Source: Zoogloea sp. (GTDB taxonomy: Bacteria > Pseudomonadota > Gammaproteobacteria > Burkholderiales > Rhodocyclaceae). From it: a stretch of 5,221 nt of DNA. Positions within the stretch are counted from its first letter, which is position 1, and each line of letters starts with the position of its first letter. Made by a program: the position numbers and the translations under genes. The notes under the pieces are model-generated. The model had not been told where the DNA came from. It did not search any database and was given only the letters and a program-made list of their open reading frames with translations. Below, one piece after another: positions 5,139 to 5,221 of this stretch. The stretch lies in contig JAEUNV010000372.1 in NCBI GenBank assembly GCA_016790385.1, positions 1 to 5,221 on the forward strand, given 5' to 3'.

Positions 5139-5221
5139 CGCACCGATAAAGGCTCGCCGAAGCGTGTGAATACGAAGAGCAAGACGGACACGAGAGGCTG
5201 CATTCCGGTTGCAAGGTAGAT
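5139..5221 (+). other. 5' leader of an off-window sigma54-driven transcript
   Basis: From the predicted start near 5139 to the window edge no convincing start codon with a ribosome site is present, so the transcript has a leader of more than 80 nt. I see only a weak possible pairing (CGTGT at 5163-5167 with ACACG at 5188-5192, loop about 20 nt), not enough to call a structure. The gene that follows is inferred to be nifH. Confidence 0.5.

Larger units (their letters stand above)
4802..5221. other. Divergent nif-type control region without a gene
   Basis: These 420 bases contain no credible gene; the short open frames across them have no family signature and cross the promoter elements. The region is clearly richer in A/T around 4905-4950 and 5062-5107 than the GC-rich genes beside it. 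It holds two oppositely directed sigma54 promoters, two NifA activator sites between them and two candidate IHF sites, all listed separately. Order from left to right: leftward promoter, IHF, UAS, UAS, IHF, rightward promoter. Confidence 0.85.

Noticed and set aside
4928..5203. A 91-aa - strand open frame across the control region
   Set aside because: It spans the NifA and sigma54 elements, has no ribosome site or recognisable motif, and overlaps the better-supported regulatory features.
1..5221. CRISPR arrays, tRNA or rRNA genes, insertion sequences
   Set aside because: I saw no regularly spaced repeats, tRNA-like cloverleaf, rRNA sequence, transposase or terminal inverted repeats anywhere in the window.

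Overview
The window looks like part of the nitrogen-fixation region of a high-GC diazotrophic proteobacterium. A Rhodocyclaceae-like betaproteobacterium (Azoarcus/Azospira/Dechloromonas type) is my best guess, inferred from gene content and GC-rich codon use; nothing in the sequence fixes the taxon.

Left part, + strand (3-1418): the 3' end of a c4-like cytochrome c gene (tsdB-like), followed 39 bp later by a diheme cytochrome c of the TsdA thiosulfate dehydrogenase/tetrathionate reductase family. TsdA exchanges electrons with thiosulfate/tetrathionate in the periplasm, and TsdB is its usual electron partner.

Middle part, - strand (4801 down to 1370): a tight five-gene run in transcription order. 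It holds a group II truncated haemoglobin (4801-4226), an unrecognised 195-aa soluble protein (4245-3658), draT (3642-2773), draG (2780-1839) and an ArsC/Spx-like nitrogenase-associated protein of the NifO type (1819-1370). Junctions overlap by 20 and 8 bp or are separated by 15 and 19 bp, so this is almost certainly one operon. DraT ADP-ribosylates and inactivates dinitrogenase reductase (NifH) in response to ammonium or energy loss, and DraG removes the modification. The last gene overlaps the end of tsdA tail to tail by 49 bp.

Right part (4802-5221): a 420-bp non-coding region with a coherent nif-type control architecture. A sigma54 (-24/-12) promoter on the - strand (4869-4885) drives the globin-X-draT-draG-nifO operon. 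A second, consensus-perfect sigma54 promoter on the + strand (5113-5128) points out of the window, most likely to nifH(DK). Between them lie two perfect NifA upstream activator sequences (TGT-N4-T-N5-ACA at 4988-5003 and 5017-5032), and each promoter has a candidate IHF site between it and the activator sites. The layout predicts that NifA switches on nitrogenase and its post-translational off/on switch together, along with a haemoglobin and an uncharacterised protein. That co-regulated module, and especially the unknown gene beside draT, is the most interesting content here.
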